Positions 29,801-40,500 of a stretch of DNA of 64,000 nt are shown piece by piece (within the stretch, counting starts at the first letter, position 1; every line of letters starts with the position of its first letter). The translations under genes and the position numbers were made by a program. The stretch is from Alentia gelatinosa. Lineage: Eukaryota > Annelida > Polychaeta > Phyllodocida > Polynoidae. The notes below the pieces were generated by a model that saw only the letters and a program-made list of their open reading frames with translations, made no database searches and was not told the origin of the DNA. The stretch is taken from NCBI GenBank assembly GCA_950022655.1, contig OX465579.1:18513088-18577087 (forward strand), in the 5' to 3' direction.

Positions 29801-32134
29801 TCCAACCCAAAGGGCTCTGACAAGGGACCCACAGTACCCGAAGACTTGGGCAAGAACACAGCGAAACTTCTTCTAGAAGAAATCTATCGTGTAAGTACCC
29901 TTATCCCACCGTGGTAACTTTCTCCATAGGCTCATACTCCATAGCTGTGAAGGTATTGTACACAATACTCAATGGCTAATTGGGTGAGTTATTTTATTGA
30001 TTAATAATGTTCTGATCATGTATATGGGGTGAGATAAAATCAGAAACCCAGTCAATGAAAATAACTTGGTCCGCACTCCACCTTGTTTGACTTTATAATT
30101 CATTCAGCTTTACTTCGTGAATCTTGCACCGGGTGTAATTTTCTTCTTGTCTTCTTTCTTCGTAGTGGATTTTCTTTGGGTTTCCGTTATATATACACAT
30201 AGATAACCATATTTTTATCTGATAACATGGGATAGTTGAGTAACATTGTATAAATAGTATCATATAAGTGATTTTTCTGTCTACCGGTTAATCATAGATC
30301 TTAGCACCTATATTGTTAAGTTTTTGCTGAAGTATTTTATCATTTATATTTTAGGGAGGCTGCATCAGTTCAGTTAATCAAAGCACGGCTTGCCTACTTA
30401 TGGTTCTTGGTGACAAGGACGTCTCCAAGATTAAAACAGGACCATTGTCTCCCTACACGTAAGTATTGTTATGATTGTCGATTCCCGCTTATCTCTACAT
30501 TCTCTACAGTTTCAAATTTATTAAGTCATTATTTTCAATTTTATTTTTAAAAAAACGTATATTTAGTAAATGATGCCTCAAGGCATCACCCGGCCAGCAC
30601 CAGTTGATGCCTTGATGCATCACCCGGCTTGAATGGGTTAAGGGTTCTCCACCAGTGTTATAGTTGTAGATCGTGAACCATAACTTAAAGGAAGAGATAG
30701 AGACGACTGGATACCTTCTGCTGCTTTATTGTGGAGGTCTGCTCTGTCGAGGTTACTGGAGCTTACTGGCTGTACATCTAGATAGAGCCTGGCTCTGTGT
30801 TTACCGCGTGGGGGCGACCGTGTTGATCGTAACTAAGGGCGCCCCCAGCAGAGTATTACCAGAGCCAGCATGATTAGTTAGGCCCAGGGAAGGTGTTCGT
30901 ATGTTTCACATCCGGAGAAACTGGAAACTAACAGTACAACATGTATATCATAAATGATATACTCTGATTTTCTTTTTTTGTGGCCCATTCCATTATACCA
31001 TTATCTCACCCCTGGGAAAAGTCTTAATAGCCATAGGAATAACATTTAAAAAAAACCTGAATGATCACCCTGGGAAAGTGACAATAATATGCTATGGTTA
31101 TGGCTGAGTGGTGCTAAATTACGTCATATGCGATTGACCAATCAGCAACCAGGATTTCAGAGAGCAGACAAGACATAAAAACATGGATATTGAAGTTTTG
31201 CCTTGATGACGATTGCGACGCATCCAAACAAGTGGAATATTGTCTATTCATATGATCCTCGATTCAGTTCTATATAACTAACTATCAGCACATCATGAAA
31301 GGGCATCAAACATAACAACTGCCCCACCTCTTTTGAACTTGTTGTCACTCTCCGAGCATAGATCCTGTGCCCATTTGTATCTCTGCACCACCCTGCCTGT
31401 TTGGGGCAAAGTCTTCCCAATGCGTCAGATTTTTATATGACCTAAATTTGGACAATCTGTGGAGTATTTCTTGTTTAACTTGTAAAAAGAGACGCATAGT
31501 CCCTGGGATTACTTTCTTCAGTGGAAAGCAACTCATGTGTTGCAGGGTTATGTTTGTCAACATGTCACATGTGCTCATTCGAAGGAGCAGTCTAATCAAC
31601 GGTGGATTCACATTATTAAGTGGTTTAAAGAAACAGCTGGATTATCTGTGAAGCTAATACAGCAATTCCAAAATTCCCCAACTCATGATATATGTGTTGT
31701 TTGAGTTTCATAATGGGAAGTAGAATAATTTTACTAGACAATTCATCCAATCAACATTGACCTCCATTGAACCAGATAAAATTTACGTCTAGTTGTAAGG
31801 AAATTAAAAATAAAACACTCAGGAAAGTTCTGCTAAGCCATGTTATATTTAGCTATGCACAGAGGTATGGACTGTTTAATCAAAGATATGAACAACTTGG
31901 AATTTCTTTAGGAAATACATGTATCATTGTGGCATAAGTCATGGGATCTATTTGAATCATCTTTTTCATTGCAGGATCGAGTTTCTACGACATATCAAGG
32001 ACTTTTTCCAAGTTATGTTTAAACTTGACGTAGAGAAAACAGGAGATGAAGAAAACAGAACTATTGGAACAGATAAAGTGCTACTGACCTGCGTGGGCGT
32101 TGGTTTCCGGAATCTTAGCAAAGTTATATTGTAA
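23868..32134 (+). CDS. RCL1: RNA 3'-terminal phosphate cyclase-like protein RCL1, complete
   Basis: Nine exons: 23868-24006, 25048-25119, 25616-25791, 26947-27021, 28040-28164, 29060-29185, 29731-29890, 30355-30458 and 31975-32134. They total 1137 bases, or 378 aa, against 373 aa in human. RCL1 is a nucleolar factor that works with BMS1 in the small-subunit processome for early cleavage of pre-18S rRNA. It has the cyclase fold without cyclase activity. Diagnostic blocks are YEGCNFFRQRLILATLSG, PFVKTAIKITLRGVTN, RRGAAPGGGGEVFFSCP, GKIKRIRG, SPGFGLTLVAETT, EDLGKNTAKLLLEEIYRGG and LLTCVGVGFRNLSK. The Rcl1-type N-terminus and the sequence after PLSPYT separate it from the true cyclase RTCA. All phases agree. 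The exon 5 donor is weak (GC|GTATCC). The start in CAAGATGGCAGC is the first in-frame ATG after the promoter. Confidence 0.96.
24866..24943 (+). promoter_or_regulatory. Possible alternative promoter and first exon of RCL1
   Basis: Inside RCL1 intron 1 a CCAAT box (CCAATCAGG, from 24866) is followed by AAAGATGGCTACTG. The ATG at 24919 opens MATGLAET and reaches a GT donor after 24943 in phase 1, the phase that RCL1 exon 2 requires. Splicing would give MATGLAETDFEASF..., a form lacking the first 46 residues of the main protein. Only a transcript could confirm it. Confidence 0.35.
28455..29035. repeat. MITE family C copy carrying a nested insertion
   Basis: It starts near AAGGATGCAAGTCTT and ends at GACTTTCATCCCTG. 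Inside lies a 149-base insert (28815-28963) flanked by perfect 15-base direct repeats ACTTTTACTATGTAG at 28800-28814 and 28964-28978. Other family C copies are at about 40795-41125, 44805-45062 and 52886-53157. It sits in RCL1 intron 5 just before exon 6. Confidence 0.75.
29925..30122 (-). repeat. MITE family B copy, inverted
   Basis: It reads as the reverse complement of the copies at 15437 and 16001: CTCCATAGGCTCATACTC, TACACAATACTCAATGGCTA, GGGGTGAGATAAAATCAG, ACTTGGTCCGCACTCCACC. It lies in RCL1 intron 7, 35 bases after the exon 7 donor. A partial relative is at about 28240-28365. Confidence 0.7.
31000..31265 (-). repeat. Dispersed MITE-like element, inverted copy
   Basis: This is an approximate reverse complement of the element at 205-600, beginning TTATCTCACCCCTGG. 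It contains ACCAATCAGC and GCATCCAAAC and lies in RCL1 intron 8. Non-coding. Confidence 0.5.
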
Positions 32135-32189
32135 ACCAAATGATGTACCTTACATGATATGTAGAACTTGTATATAAATTAATCTTTTT

Positions 32190-32195
32190 AATAAA
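32190..32195 (+). terminator. RCL1 polyadenylation signal
   Basis: AATAAA, 56 bases after the RCL1 stop codon, in CTTTTTAATAAACC. It is well placed for a short 3' UTR. Confidence 0.6.
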
Positions 32196-33854
32196 CCAAA
32201 ACCGTGTTCATATCCAAGAATTTGCGAGTGAATATAAGTTTCATATGTATTTGAAGTAAGATATAATATGATCCATAATTTTGTGACTTCGATAATGACG
32301 TTTTACTGGAGGTTGACGAAATTATTAGGATGAAAGTGGGACATTTTCCCGTATTCCCGCTATTTTGACCACTTTTGATAGGGAGTGGACCAAAATGGTA
32401 AAAGTAAAAGATCCACGGACTATGAGTCCTTTCTTATTCGTGTACAAGCCATTCACTAAAAGACTCATCCCATCAGGTGACATACAACTGCGTCATTTTT
32501 TGTTCTTCTTTTTCTTTTTTTCTTTTCTAATATTGGGTTTGGTCTGTCTATAAGGGTCATATGTCCATTATTATTGATTATCTGGGGGACCTACCCCTTG
32601 TACTAGTGTTAACCAACAAGACAGTTGTACAGTAATGTATATAGAATGGATATTTTTGACATTAATAATAAAGTTACTATGATAAAAGCATAAAACATTG
32701 ATGAGCATTTGATGATCAATAATGTGTTGTACCATCGAATCCTACATACTCATAAGCTATTGCCATTTCCGGACTCCTTTGGTCACCTACTATATAACAA
32801 AAATCCAGGTTATGGTTCTGGATCTTTCCTAGTTCTTGATGTATCTCTGAGTATACTACGGACAAATGTACAGCAGGAAGACCTGACCTTCGTGTCAGAT
32901 GTTGACAATAAATAATTAAAAAAAAAAAAATTATATTAAAACAATTGTGGAGTTGGGGTCTTGATGATGGTGGTGGCATTGGAGAGGTGGTCGTATTACT
33001 GGTCATTTTGTGAACACAAAAAAGGCTTAGAACTCCAATGTCCACAATGAAGTGGTGGTTGTTTGTGAAGAGTCCACTGTACGTGATGCATGATACTGTG
33101 TTCTGCACAATCACAGAGATCTCTTTGTGAACCCTTTCATGGCGGATAATGCCTTGAGGCATTACTCTGCATAGACGGGATAATGCTTAGAGGCGTTATT
33201 TACGAATTTTAGTAATATTTACAATTTCATTGTTTTATGATGAAATAATCGATAAATATATATATGAAACTTTAAGAAAATATAACTACGATATACTATT
33301 TAACAGTAGTTTGGTAAAACAAATGATATAGATAATGATGACATGTCAAATCATGTGATTAAATAATAGAATATGGGTTTCGACAAAAATCCGCCCGTCC
33401 CGTCACTTTCAACTTCCTGCAAAAGAAATATTCCTTCACTACCTGCGTGCTGTTCACTGAAATGATTAGAAAGGAGCAGCGTGTCAAGGTCTTAGAGGCG
33501 TGCCCAGCTTACCATGACCAATCGCTAGAAACAGAATAACCTCATTGACCTATTTGTGCTTAATATAGTCAGATCCTAGACAGGCTGTTGTAGAAGCAAG
33601 TTGACTGGGTGTAAGTGGGTTAAAGAAAATGACCCATAGACTAAGTAAAACACAAACCTTAAAATTTTCTCTCTTACAATGTCACGCTCATTCTTCAATA
33701 ATGAACATAGATTGGCCACAATCTGTCCGACTTAGAGGTTGGTCTGGTCCAACTCGTCATTCTCGACCAGGAGCTCAATACAAATATCTCAAAGCAGAGA
33801 ACAATTTTGGATACCTGAAATATAAACTATGAATACTCACTACAAGATATTATT

Positions 33855-35180
33855 AGCAGGTGGACAGTTGGTCTTTAGGTTATGGCTATAGCCTACTGTA
33901 GTACAACTGCTTGTAAAGTCACTAAGTGACCTGACCACATTTTTGTCTTTTATAGCTAACTAAGTACAGATAGGAATATGATTTCTATTTTGGACAGAAG
34001 GTTTTATATGGTGGTTCACTGCCATACAGTTTTGATATTTGGTATTTTGGTATGGATTTTAAAATAATAGTGAATTCAGTTTGGGGGGGGGGGGGGGGAC
34101 ATTTGTAGTCACAGGTCACTCCTTTATGCACATATGTTTACCCCTTAAACTGGTTTAATCATAATATGATATGCCTCATTTGAAAGGGAATAAAAAACAG
34201 TAGATGCTAGGAAGTGGAATTGGTACATGCGTTATACCTATATCCTTATAAGAACACTGAGTCAGGGATGCCAGTTTGTAGGATTTTGCCTACATGTAGG
34301 ATTTTCATTTTAGTCTCAAAGAGATGAAAAGTTCAAGAAATTGTATGTTTTGAGAACAAAATAGACTACAGGTTCCCTGAAATCTAAATCTTAGATAAAC
34401 TTGTTCTGTAATCTTTCAAATTTCCGAATATAGCTACCCCAAGTATACTCGGTTAGAGGCCCTATGGATCCCAGTGCTCCAAACTAGAACTGTAGGATGG
34501 TAGGATTCCTGTAAGAAATGCTCCTACGAATAAGGGCAAACTTGAATACTGACTTCTGATTGGCTTAAAATATATGCCCAAGAATCTGCTAGGAGAGTGA
34601 TGGGGATTCCCCATACACCATGTGCGTTTTAGGTGATACATAGACTGGCCTCAGTCCCCATGTAGGAATTTCTTCTGACCCCAACTAGCATCCCTGCTGA
34701 GTATCTGGTTGAAGCTCAGCCTCACTTTGAACATGGAGCCTGTAGTATGTCAAACTAACACTAGATGGAGCCATAACTAAGTACGGATAGGTATATGAAT
34801 TCTTTTTTTCTGGAGAAGTTTTATGGTAATGCAATATACTAGTTTTATTATTTAGTATTTTGACATTGATTTAAAAAAGACAGGCCCAGTAATCAAAGAC
34901 TTGTAAGATATGCACAAAACTTGTATAAGTTTCTCCTATGGTAACCCAACACCTCTCTTTCCCCCTCCCCTATACCTCCAATTCCTTCCAACTCCTGGGG
35001 GGCTTCCTTGATCTCATAGTAATTAATTATTAGTGGACCTTGTATTGAGTTTTGAATGCATCCACCTGCTAATTTGGCCTTTAAAGGCCAATATTTCTAT
35101 TTTAAAATGCACTCTTAGCTCTTGTTAGCTTAGATAACTGATAGCATAGTCTAACTTCCTGGACTCTTCTTCAAAATACT
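33855..35180. repeat. Long dispersed repeat, fuller copy
   Basis: Shared in the same order with about 56540-57740: TTTAGGTTATGGCTATAGCC, CTTTTATAGCTAACTAAGTA, TAGTGAATTCAGT followed by a G-run, TATAAGAACACT, GAAGCTCAGCCTCACTTTG and CACCTGCTAATTTGGCCTTT. A fragment lies at about 9820-9905. In this copy a plain run of G at 34082-34099 marks the place where the other copy acquired its (TCCC)n tract downstream. No protein was recognised. Confidence 0.7.
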
Positions 35181-35479
35181 CTAAAAAGGAAATGATAACA
35201 TCAATAAGAGATTTACCCGGCCATATTTGTCGCCGACGCACTAAGATGCGCTACAAAATTCAAACATTTTTGAATTTCGTAGACCCTCTACGATTAACAC
35301 TTTTTTATTGTAGCGCGTCATAGACCATAGACTCACGGCACGCAAGTCGGCGTCAAAACCTGACTAATTGACGGCGTCATCAGTAAGAGTTTCAGTTTGT
35401 CGCTGGCAAGGCCAAAGGGTTAGTCATAGAGTTAATCGTAGTAGATGGGAGGGCCCCCTTAATAGGTGAAATAGGTCAA

Positions 35480-36110
35480 TTTACGTTTACTAGATTTACA
35501 TAGGAAAAGTACTGAAAAGTATGGTTTTCTTAAATTCTTTCAATAAGAATGTCAGTGACCTATCAATTTTAAAACTTAAGTTTGTAGTACTACACATCTA
35601 CTGTATTCTGTGAGAGTTTGAGGAAAGTGACATGGGTTTTACTGTGTGAAAACAAATGTATAGAATTTCTATATATTTTATCATAAAATGATCATAATAT
35701 TGATCTCTAAATCAAAAACTAGCACAGTGACCCTCAATTTTAAAGTTAGATACGGGTTCTCTAACACTTGAAGATCATCATATTCAATTGCCAGAAATTC
35801 GACATGGTTTTAATTTCGAAGCCAGATTGTCCGATATGCCTTCGATAAATGTTGTTTTTTGGTCTATATTTAGGAAATATAATGAAAAATATGGTTTTCT
35901 TCAGTTCTTTAGAAGAAAAAAAAGGACGGTACCGGGGTACCTATGATTTCTAAAACTTAGATGTGTGGTAATCCATATTTGCTATATCCTCTGAAAGTTT
36001 GAAGAAAATGACATGGGTTTTACTATTTAACAACTTCAATAATCTCTCTATTTCTATTATGATATCATCATTTTAATATCTAAATCTAAAACGGCATGGC
36101 GATACCTGTT
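35480..36110. repeat. Two tandem copies of the AAGGCATAT-type MITE
   Basis: Both halves carry AGTATGGTTTTCTT-like, GTGACATGGGTTTTACT and ATTGTCCGATATGCCTTCGA-like words also seen at 17660-18086. The second half begins near 35855 and is truncated. Boundaries are approximate. Confidence 0.6.
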
Positions 36111-36147
36111 TTTTAAAGTTAGACATATTTTACTACTATTATTAGTG

Positions 36148-36168
36148 TTATTATCATTATCATCATCA

Positions 36169-36235
<67 letters not shown>
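36148..36235. repeat. (ATT)n trinucleotide microsatellite
   Basis: About 88 bases of ATT repeats with a few ATC units at the left end. The minus-strand open frame through it is only the translated repeat (poly-Asn and poly-Asp). Confidence 0.95.
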
Positions 36236-36499
36236 CAATGTTGATTAGACAGTAGAATCTCAACATTTTTCTGTATAGGAGAGCCGCCAGCATCCTCAGT
36301 GTTGGACTAGGAAATGCCATATTTCTGATGCAGAACATAATCTCAACAGATATCACACACTACTCCAGTAGAATACATGGATCTAGTCAAAAGTTTATCA
36401 GTTCTAAGCATTTGAGAGGACAGTGATGAACTCAGGGGCATCAGAACATTTTGAAAGTGGAGGCGAACTGAAAAATTGCCAACTTTTTTCAAGGATTGG

Positions 36500-36800
36500 A
36501 GTCAGACTTTGACATTGGCCTGTACCACTGGCTTTACTGTAAATCGGCGAAAAGTCTGTGGCCTACATTATATGCGAAAAAGTCAGACTTTGACATTTTT
36601 CCATGGTGAACAGTCAGGGCTTAGAAATTATTGCATGTTAAAAAGTCAGACTTTAACATTTGTTCACAGTGAAAAGTCAGGGTTTAGACATCATTGCATG
36701 CTAAAAAGTCAGACTTTGACATTTTTCCATTTTGAATAGTCAGGGCTTAGCCATCATTGCATGCTAAAAAGTCAGATTTTTACATTTTCTCTGTTCAAAA
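36500..36800. repeat. Minisatellite with exact 63 bp period
   Basis: The word AGTCAGACTT (AGTCAGATTT in the last copy) starts at 36581, 36644, 36707 and 36770, exactly 63 bases apart, with an older diverged unit near 36502. Each unit also has a second CAGTCAGGGCTTAG half and TCATTGCATGCTAAAA. Because 63 is divisible by three, one frame stays open across the copies. No start context or similarity supports a real protein. Confidence 0.9.
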
Positions 36801-37395
36801 GTCTAGGCCTGAACCAGTGAGTTGAATGTTTGGCAAGGATGGCATAGGTTAGGCCTACACCAGAGTTGACCCCACTGCTCACCTATCTTATGCATCAGAT
36901 GCATTAGTAATATGAGAAAACGTGGTTACTGAGCCCGAAGGGATGGCCATTCGAGGTATTTTGATGCCATAAATACGTCCCGATGCCGCATTTATTTACC
37001 GGATACCTATTTACGTATTAATGGAATCAAAAGGCCGAATTATGCAAGCGTCCAAAATTCCTTTGGCGACCTTTAATAATTATGAAAATTTAAGATTTGT
37101 TTTAATTTTTTTATTTCACATGTAATTCATTTGGGATTTGTTAAAAGAAAATATATATCTAATATGATCCCAGATATAGATGACATATGTTTTTGTTTTT
37201 TTATTATCACTATTAGCTTTTTCAACGTTTTGGGGATTTACATGAAAATTGAACTTAGATGTGCCTGGATATATCATCACAGAGTATCTCTCTACTCCAG
37301 AGCAGTCACTACTCTGTGGCTCAACTCCTCAGAACACATTTCTACTGCTATATTATCATATTCCTGTGCACCTGCAGTATAGTAAGATCGATAGT

Positions 37396-37547
37396 CACGT
37401 GTCCTTTACAACTCACCAATCAGCCAATCGCTTTCATAGAATTTGCCGCCGCCATATTTTCCAGTTTTGTGTGATTTGTGCATGTGAGAAGCGCACAACG
37501 TAAGAAAAGAGGATTTTAAAGTTAGGTAATGTAAAACAACCATAAAG
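37396..37547 (+). promoter_or_regulatory. NUP153 promoter with E-box and two CCAAT boxes
   Basis: CACGTG occurs at about 37397, and CCAAT occurs at 37416-37420 and 37424-37428 in CACCAATCAGCCAATCGC. GCCGCCGCCATATTTTCC follows shortly after. There is no TATA box. The start codon is about 120 bases downstream in AAAGATGGCAAC. Paired CCAAT boxes are typical of NF-Y-driven housekeeping promoters. Confidence 0.6.
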
Positions 37548-40500
37548 ATGGCAACAGAAGGAGGAGGTAAAATCAAGTCGAAGCGTCAGACGACTGATTC
37601 ACGACCATATTCAAGGAGACAGGTATGTTTTGATCTGACAAGAAACCACTGTTCTATGTAGTCTCGTGGTCGGGGTCAAAGACGTCTTCGTTTCTAAAAT
37701 GTATTCAAGATTTTAAGATTATCTATTACACAGCTTGAACGACTTTTAAGTCTATTAGTAAGTCCAGATATAGTACGTACAGTTCAGGTAGACGTTACAT
37801 TAACTGACAATATTGGATTGCACTCTGCCATGTAACACGGACGCGAATGTGTATTCACTATTGACACTGTTGGGGCAGTCACAGAGTTGACAGCTCAGGC
37901 ATGGCCATGGTCCACACTGTATTGCAACCATTTACAATGAAAACATATAGATATAACTATTGAGAATAACATTTTCAAATAAAGATAAACTTGTATAATG
38001 CCGAATTCTCGATACCATGGGCTCATAGTAAACCATTGTCTGTTTAACTCTCTATTGACACTTCAATTTTGAAGTTGACAACTACTTGAACTAGATCTAT
38101 AGACTATACTGACATTACAGCTACCAATACCCTGGTCTGTTATGATTGAGTTTGATACTGATAGATACCATGCATCGTAACAATACCCCCGGCCAGAAAA
38201 GGTGCGAATACAATGTTAACTTGTTGGTAATGTTGTTGATATACAACATTGTGAAGGTGGCCATGTACACAACCGATAAACCTCTTATGGGTTGGGTGTC
38301 ATCACTGCCTTCCAGGTGCATGACGATCCTAGGTCTAAACTAGGTCTAACATATTTACTAGGTCCTACGATTGGTGTGTATAAGTGCATGGCTAATCGGG
38401 ATCTAGGCCTTTCTCTTCTTTGTGTCTCAATAAGATGCAGTGTATTTGGTTATCTTAGACTCGCAGTGAGAGTGAGTCACTCTTAAAATGTCCTACAATA
38501 GGCTACATGTATAAGTCATCCTGTTCCCTCGCCTAATGTGTGTGTGAACATCTATTTTATCTCATCCTGATACGTGCCACATAGACTTGACATTGGGAAC
38601 AGGGTTCGTACAGAGCCTGGAAAACCTGGAAAACCCTGGAATTATGCTTTTGGGTTTTCCAGGCCTGGAAAAGCCTGGAATTCTCACAGAGAGCCTGGAA
38701 AAACCTGGAAGAGCCTGGAAAATTTGGCTTTGCATAAAAGCAATTATTTTAGGCTATGAAATTCTGGTCATTATTAGCTTTCCTCAACTACAATACCTTG
38801 TTGCTTATGAAATATCAGTGACTTGGATAAAATAGTTTAAAAAATCCTTTATTTTACCATGTATAGAATTTTGAAGATATCTATCCCAAAACCACTGATA
38901 TTCACAGGCATGGAAAAAGCCTGGAATTTCATTGGGCTGTTTATGTATGAACCCTGTGGGAACCATGAATATTCAATACTCATGGAGTATTGAGAAAAAA
39001 ATTCTCAATGGGGGATTTATTTAATATGTCTTAAATGTTAGTCAATGGGAGGGTCGAGATTAATTCAGAAACCTATTCAAGTTTACGGTCAGAGCTTGAT
39101 CCCATATCGTTTGAATTGTTACACAATCCACGCCTTTACGATTTCTAGGCTAATCATAATGTGCACACCTCTATAAAGTTAATGGAGTATTCAACTTGAG
39201 TCCCATTCATCCGACACAGATGCGCTCTGATTATAAAGGGACTTAAGGTAGACACATCTCGCTTTAAAATTCATCCTCGGTGGTTTTACACTACATATCA
39301 AGGGGGCACTACCGTGATATTTACAACCAAGAGACGTCAGCTTTCCACCTTTCCAAGGAAATCATCAAGAACACTAACTTAATGAAAATAATGAATGCCT
39401 TTTGATGAAAACTGGCGGAATCTTTACTACGTTAGGCTTAGTCAATTCTTAAAGTATTCATAAACCACAACGGAATTCAACAAATTTAAAAATACTTTCA
39501 AATATCTAAATTACTGGATAGAAAGTAATTTAGATAAACGTTACTCACTTGTACACAAACATACAGTGTATTATGATATTAAATAACAAAGGCGCTCTCT
39601 TATCTTAGGCAGTCTCACGGCGATAACAGCTCACCGAACTGTGCATTGGGAGTTCTTACGCAATATTATATAGAGAGCATGGTATATGGGGAGAGTACCA
39701 TCTCTCGGTCAGTTGCTCATCCCTTGGTGGAAACATAACTGAAGGTCAGGCGCTGCTGAAGACAGCAGTCAGATTTTAGAGGCTAGAATAATGTAGGTAT
39801 TATTTAATTAATGTTTGTTGTATGGTATATCAACCGATTTATGATATCGTTGATACATACTTTGTTTAGATATGAAATGAGAACATCAGTGTTTAGAATT
39901 ATATTAACGTTGCATAACCAGGCTCGACACTTACCCCGTTTAAATGTTTTCCAAAACTGAACAACCAGTGAAAATACTATTAAAGTAATCGAAGAAATTA
40001 CATCACAAAAACACCAGTGTTTCTTTTTAGAATGGTAAGATATTGAAACTACCGTAAATTCCCACATATAAGATGCACACTGAGTTTGGGAGAATGTTAT
40101 AAAGCCTATAAGACCAGGACACAACCATTATGCCCCATCACACCTTTGCCCGACAAATAAGTCGGGTCAGTCAGAATTGTCTCACTACGCATGTCACAAA
40201 CCCGATTTTAATCGGGTCAGGCATTACTTGCCTTGGGGTAATGACCGACTCTGCCCGAACTTAATTGTGTTGCTGTACACACTTCACCGACTGTTCCAGA
40301 TTCTGAGAAGGCTGTTTGAATAGCAATGCTACCTATCCTCCAGGCCATTTTCCAAGTGCCTTATATCGATTTGTAGGGGAGACAGGTGATGATGAATCTG
40401 AAAACGGTTCCCGATATCTGACTTGGATTCGAAGTTATCAAACTTTTATTTTCTATGCCTCCACACCAGCGGCCTGTGGCTCGCCCCAGCTCGGCTCCCG

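Larger units (their letters stand above)
32135..37547. other. Intergenic DNA between RCL1 and NUP153
   Basis: No convincing gene. Contents in order: RCL1 3' UTR; an A-rich tract at 32919-32931 next to AATAAATAAT; a long dispersed repeat at about 33855-35180; two tandem copies of the AAGGCATAT-type MITE at about 35480-36110; an (ATT)n microsatellite at 36148-36235; a 63 bp minisatellite at about 36500-36800; and the NUP153 promoter. Open frames in the stretch are short and match nothing recognised. Confidence 0.6.

Noticed and set aside
23868..32134. Assignment as the active RNA 3'-phosphate cyclase RTCA instead of RCL1
   Set aside because: The N-terminus (YEGCNFFRQRL) and the C-terminal half follow the Rcl1 subfamily throughout.
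36057..36356. Minus-strand frame rich in Asn and Asp
   Set aside because: Translation of the (ATT)n/(ATC)n microsatellite.
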